The notes below the pieces were generated by a model. That model was not told the origin of the DNA. It was given only the letters and a program-made list of their open reading frames with translations, and did no database searches. DNA of 20,069 bases from a virus, in the IMG/VR virus record IMGVR_UViG_3300038709_000014, positions 1 to 20,069 of that record; one strand, written 5' to 3'. The translations under genes were made by a program, and so were the position numbers. Positions 19,559 to 20,069 of the stretch are shown piece by piece; position 1 is the first letter of the stretch, and each line of letters begins with the position of its first letter.

Positions 19559-20069
19559 ATGACACAACTAATTAACCCCGAACGTTTTACGTTAATTAAT
19601 GGCCTATTGAGGTCATTTTTTTTGGACAAAGGTTTTCACGAAGTTCATACCCAGAATAGATTAAGTATATTGGCGGCTTGTGAAGACCCTTCTACCGTCA
19701 GCACTTATAATTATGCAGGCAATATTTGGCCTCTTCCGCAAACTGGCCAGATGTGGTTAGAATATGAATTACTTACCCGCCCCTCTTCGAAGGGGTTTTT
19801 TTGTATCTCTACGTCATACAGACAAGAACCAAATCCAGTAGAAGGAAGACATGAACTTATATTTCCTATGTTTGAATTTGAGTTTCCCGGTACGTTTGTA
19901 GAACTTGAAATTATGGAAAAAGAGTTAGTAGATTATTTAAATTTTAGTACTCAAAATGAAATAATTTCTAAAGATTATGAAGATTGGACAGATGAGTTTG
20001 GTGTAAAAGAACTTACTAATGCTGAGGAAGAATCGATGCATGATAAGTGGAAAGGTAAAGTATGTATGA
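19559..20069 (+). CDS. Class II aminoacyl-tRNA synthetase-like enzyme, catalytic domain only (3' end outside window)
   Basis: The frame runs off the window; 170 residues are seen. ATG 19559 is chosen because AAGGA lies six bases before it; an in-frame ATG at 19523 in the TAATG overlap would add 12 residues. A motif 1-like helix and strand (FFLDKGFHEVHT, 20-31) is followed by a clear class II motif 2: S86-Y-R88-Q-E90 ... GR97-H98 ... FPMFEFEF (102-109). This resembles the Asp/Asn/Lys-tRNA synthetase group. No OB-fold anticodon-binding domain precedes it, although it comes first in that group. Such stand-alone cores often modify other substrates (AsnA, EpmA). Motif 3 lies beyond the window. The substrate is unknown. 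Confidence 0.72.
   Translation, partial: MTQLINPERFTLINGLLRSFFLDKGFHEVHTQNRLSILAACEDPSTVSTYNYAGNIWPLPQTGQMWLEYELLTRPSSKGFFCISTSYRQEPNPVEGRHELIFPMFEFEFPGTFVELEIMEKELVDYLNFSTQNEIISKDYEDWTDEFGVKELTNAEEESMHDKWKGKVCM
19780..19802 (+). terminator. Terminator-like hairpin inside the synthetase-like gene
   Basis: CCCCT (19780-19784) pairs with AGGGG (19791-19795) around the loop CTTCGA, followed by seven T (19796-19802). It has intrinsic-terminator form but lies inside an open frame whose motif 2 comes after it. It may cause partial termination after the holin, or be chance. Confidence 0.35.

Noticed and set aside
1-20069. CRISPR array, insertion sequence, integrase or attachment site
   Set aside because: No regular spaced repeats, transposase, integrase or terminal inverted repeats are seen.

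Overview
The window is part of the genome of a tailed double-stranded DNA phage, or a closely related prophage. It is AT-rich, every gene lies on the + strand, and coding density is nearly complete. The first 13 kb follow the lambda tail-tip order: tape measure, M, L, K-type enzymes, I, J. This points to a long flexible siphovirus-type tail. Ribosome sites are strong AGGAG types, so the host is a bacterium, probably Gram-negative. I cannot name the host; the overall style resembles uncultured aquatic phages, which is only an impression. No terminase, portal, capsid or replication gene is visible.

Region 1 (1-14396) is tail assembly and adsorption. It holds the C-terminal end of a tape-measure protein, an M-like protein with two extra adhesin-like domains, and a very large L-like protein that keeps the four-cysteine iron-sulfur motif. 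Two small NlpC/P60-type proteins and a JAMM protease follow, together equivalent to a dismantled lambda K. Next come two tandem paralogues of the ubiquitin-like I protein. The J-like hub has an intein-type Hint domain inserted near its N-terminus. Two further long proteins look like the distal part of J split off, the second split falling inside a beta-sandwich domain. A tail-fibre protein closes the block.

Region 2 (14397-17156) is an accessory block of very short genes. It starts with a good sigma70 promoter (TTGCCT-17-TATAAT) and the best Shine-Dalgarno of the window. These serve a 37-residue protein with nine cysteines that looks like a miniature bacterial metallothionein. Two paralogous lysine-rich microproteins and a run of other small basic proteins follow. 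A second promoter (TTGACA-17-TAATAT, with operator-like repeats and a leader hairpin) precedes the last four. A strong intrinsic terminator ends the block.

Region 3 (17157-20069) is a membrane, lysis and metabolic block. It contains a class 3 lipase, a membrane-anchored coiled-coil protein, a small MscS-like membrane protein, a staphylococcal-type nuclease and a holin-like protein. The last gene, cut by the window edge, is a class II aminoacyl-tRNA synthetase-like enzyme that starts directly with its catalytic domain.

Genes are commonly joined by one-base TAATG stop-start overlaps, so translational coupling is probably widespread. The items most worth following are the metallothionein-like peptide with its own promoter, the Hint domain in J, the in-frame split of a J-type domain, the MscS-like mini protein, and the synthetase-like enzyme without an anticodon-binding domain.
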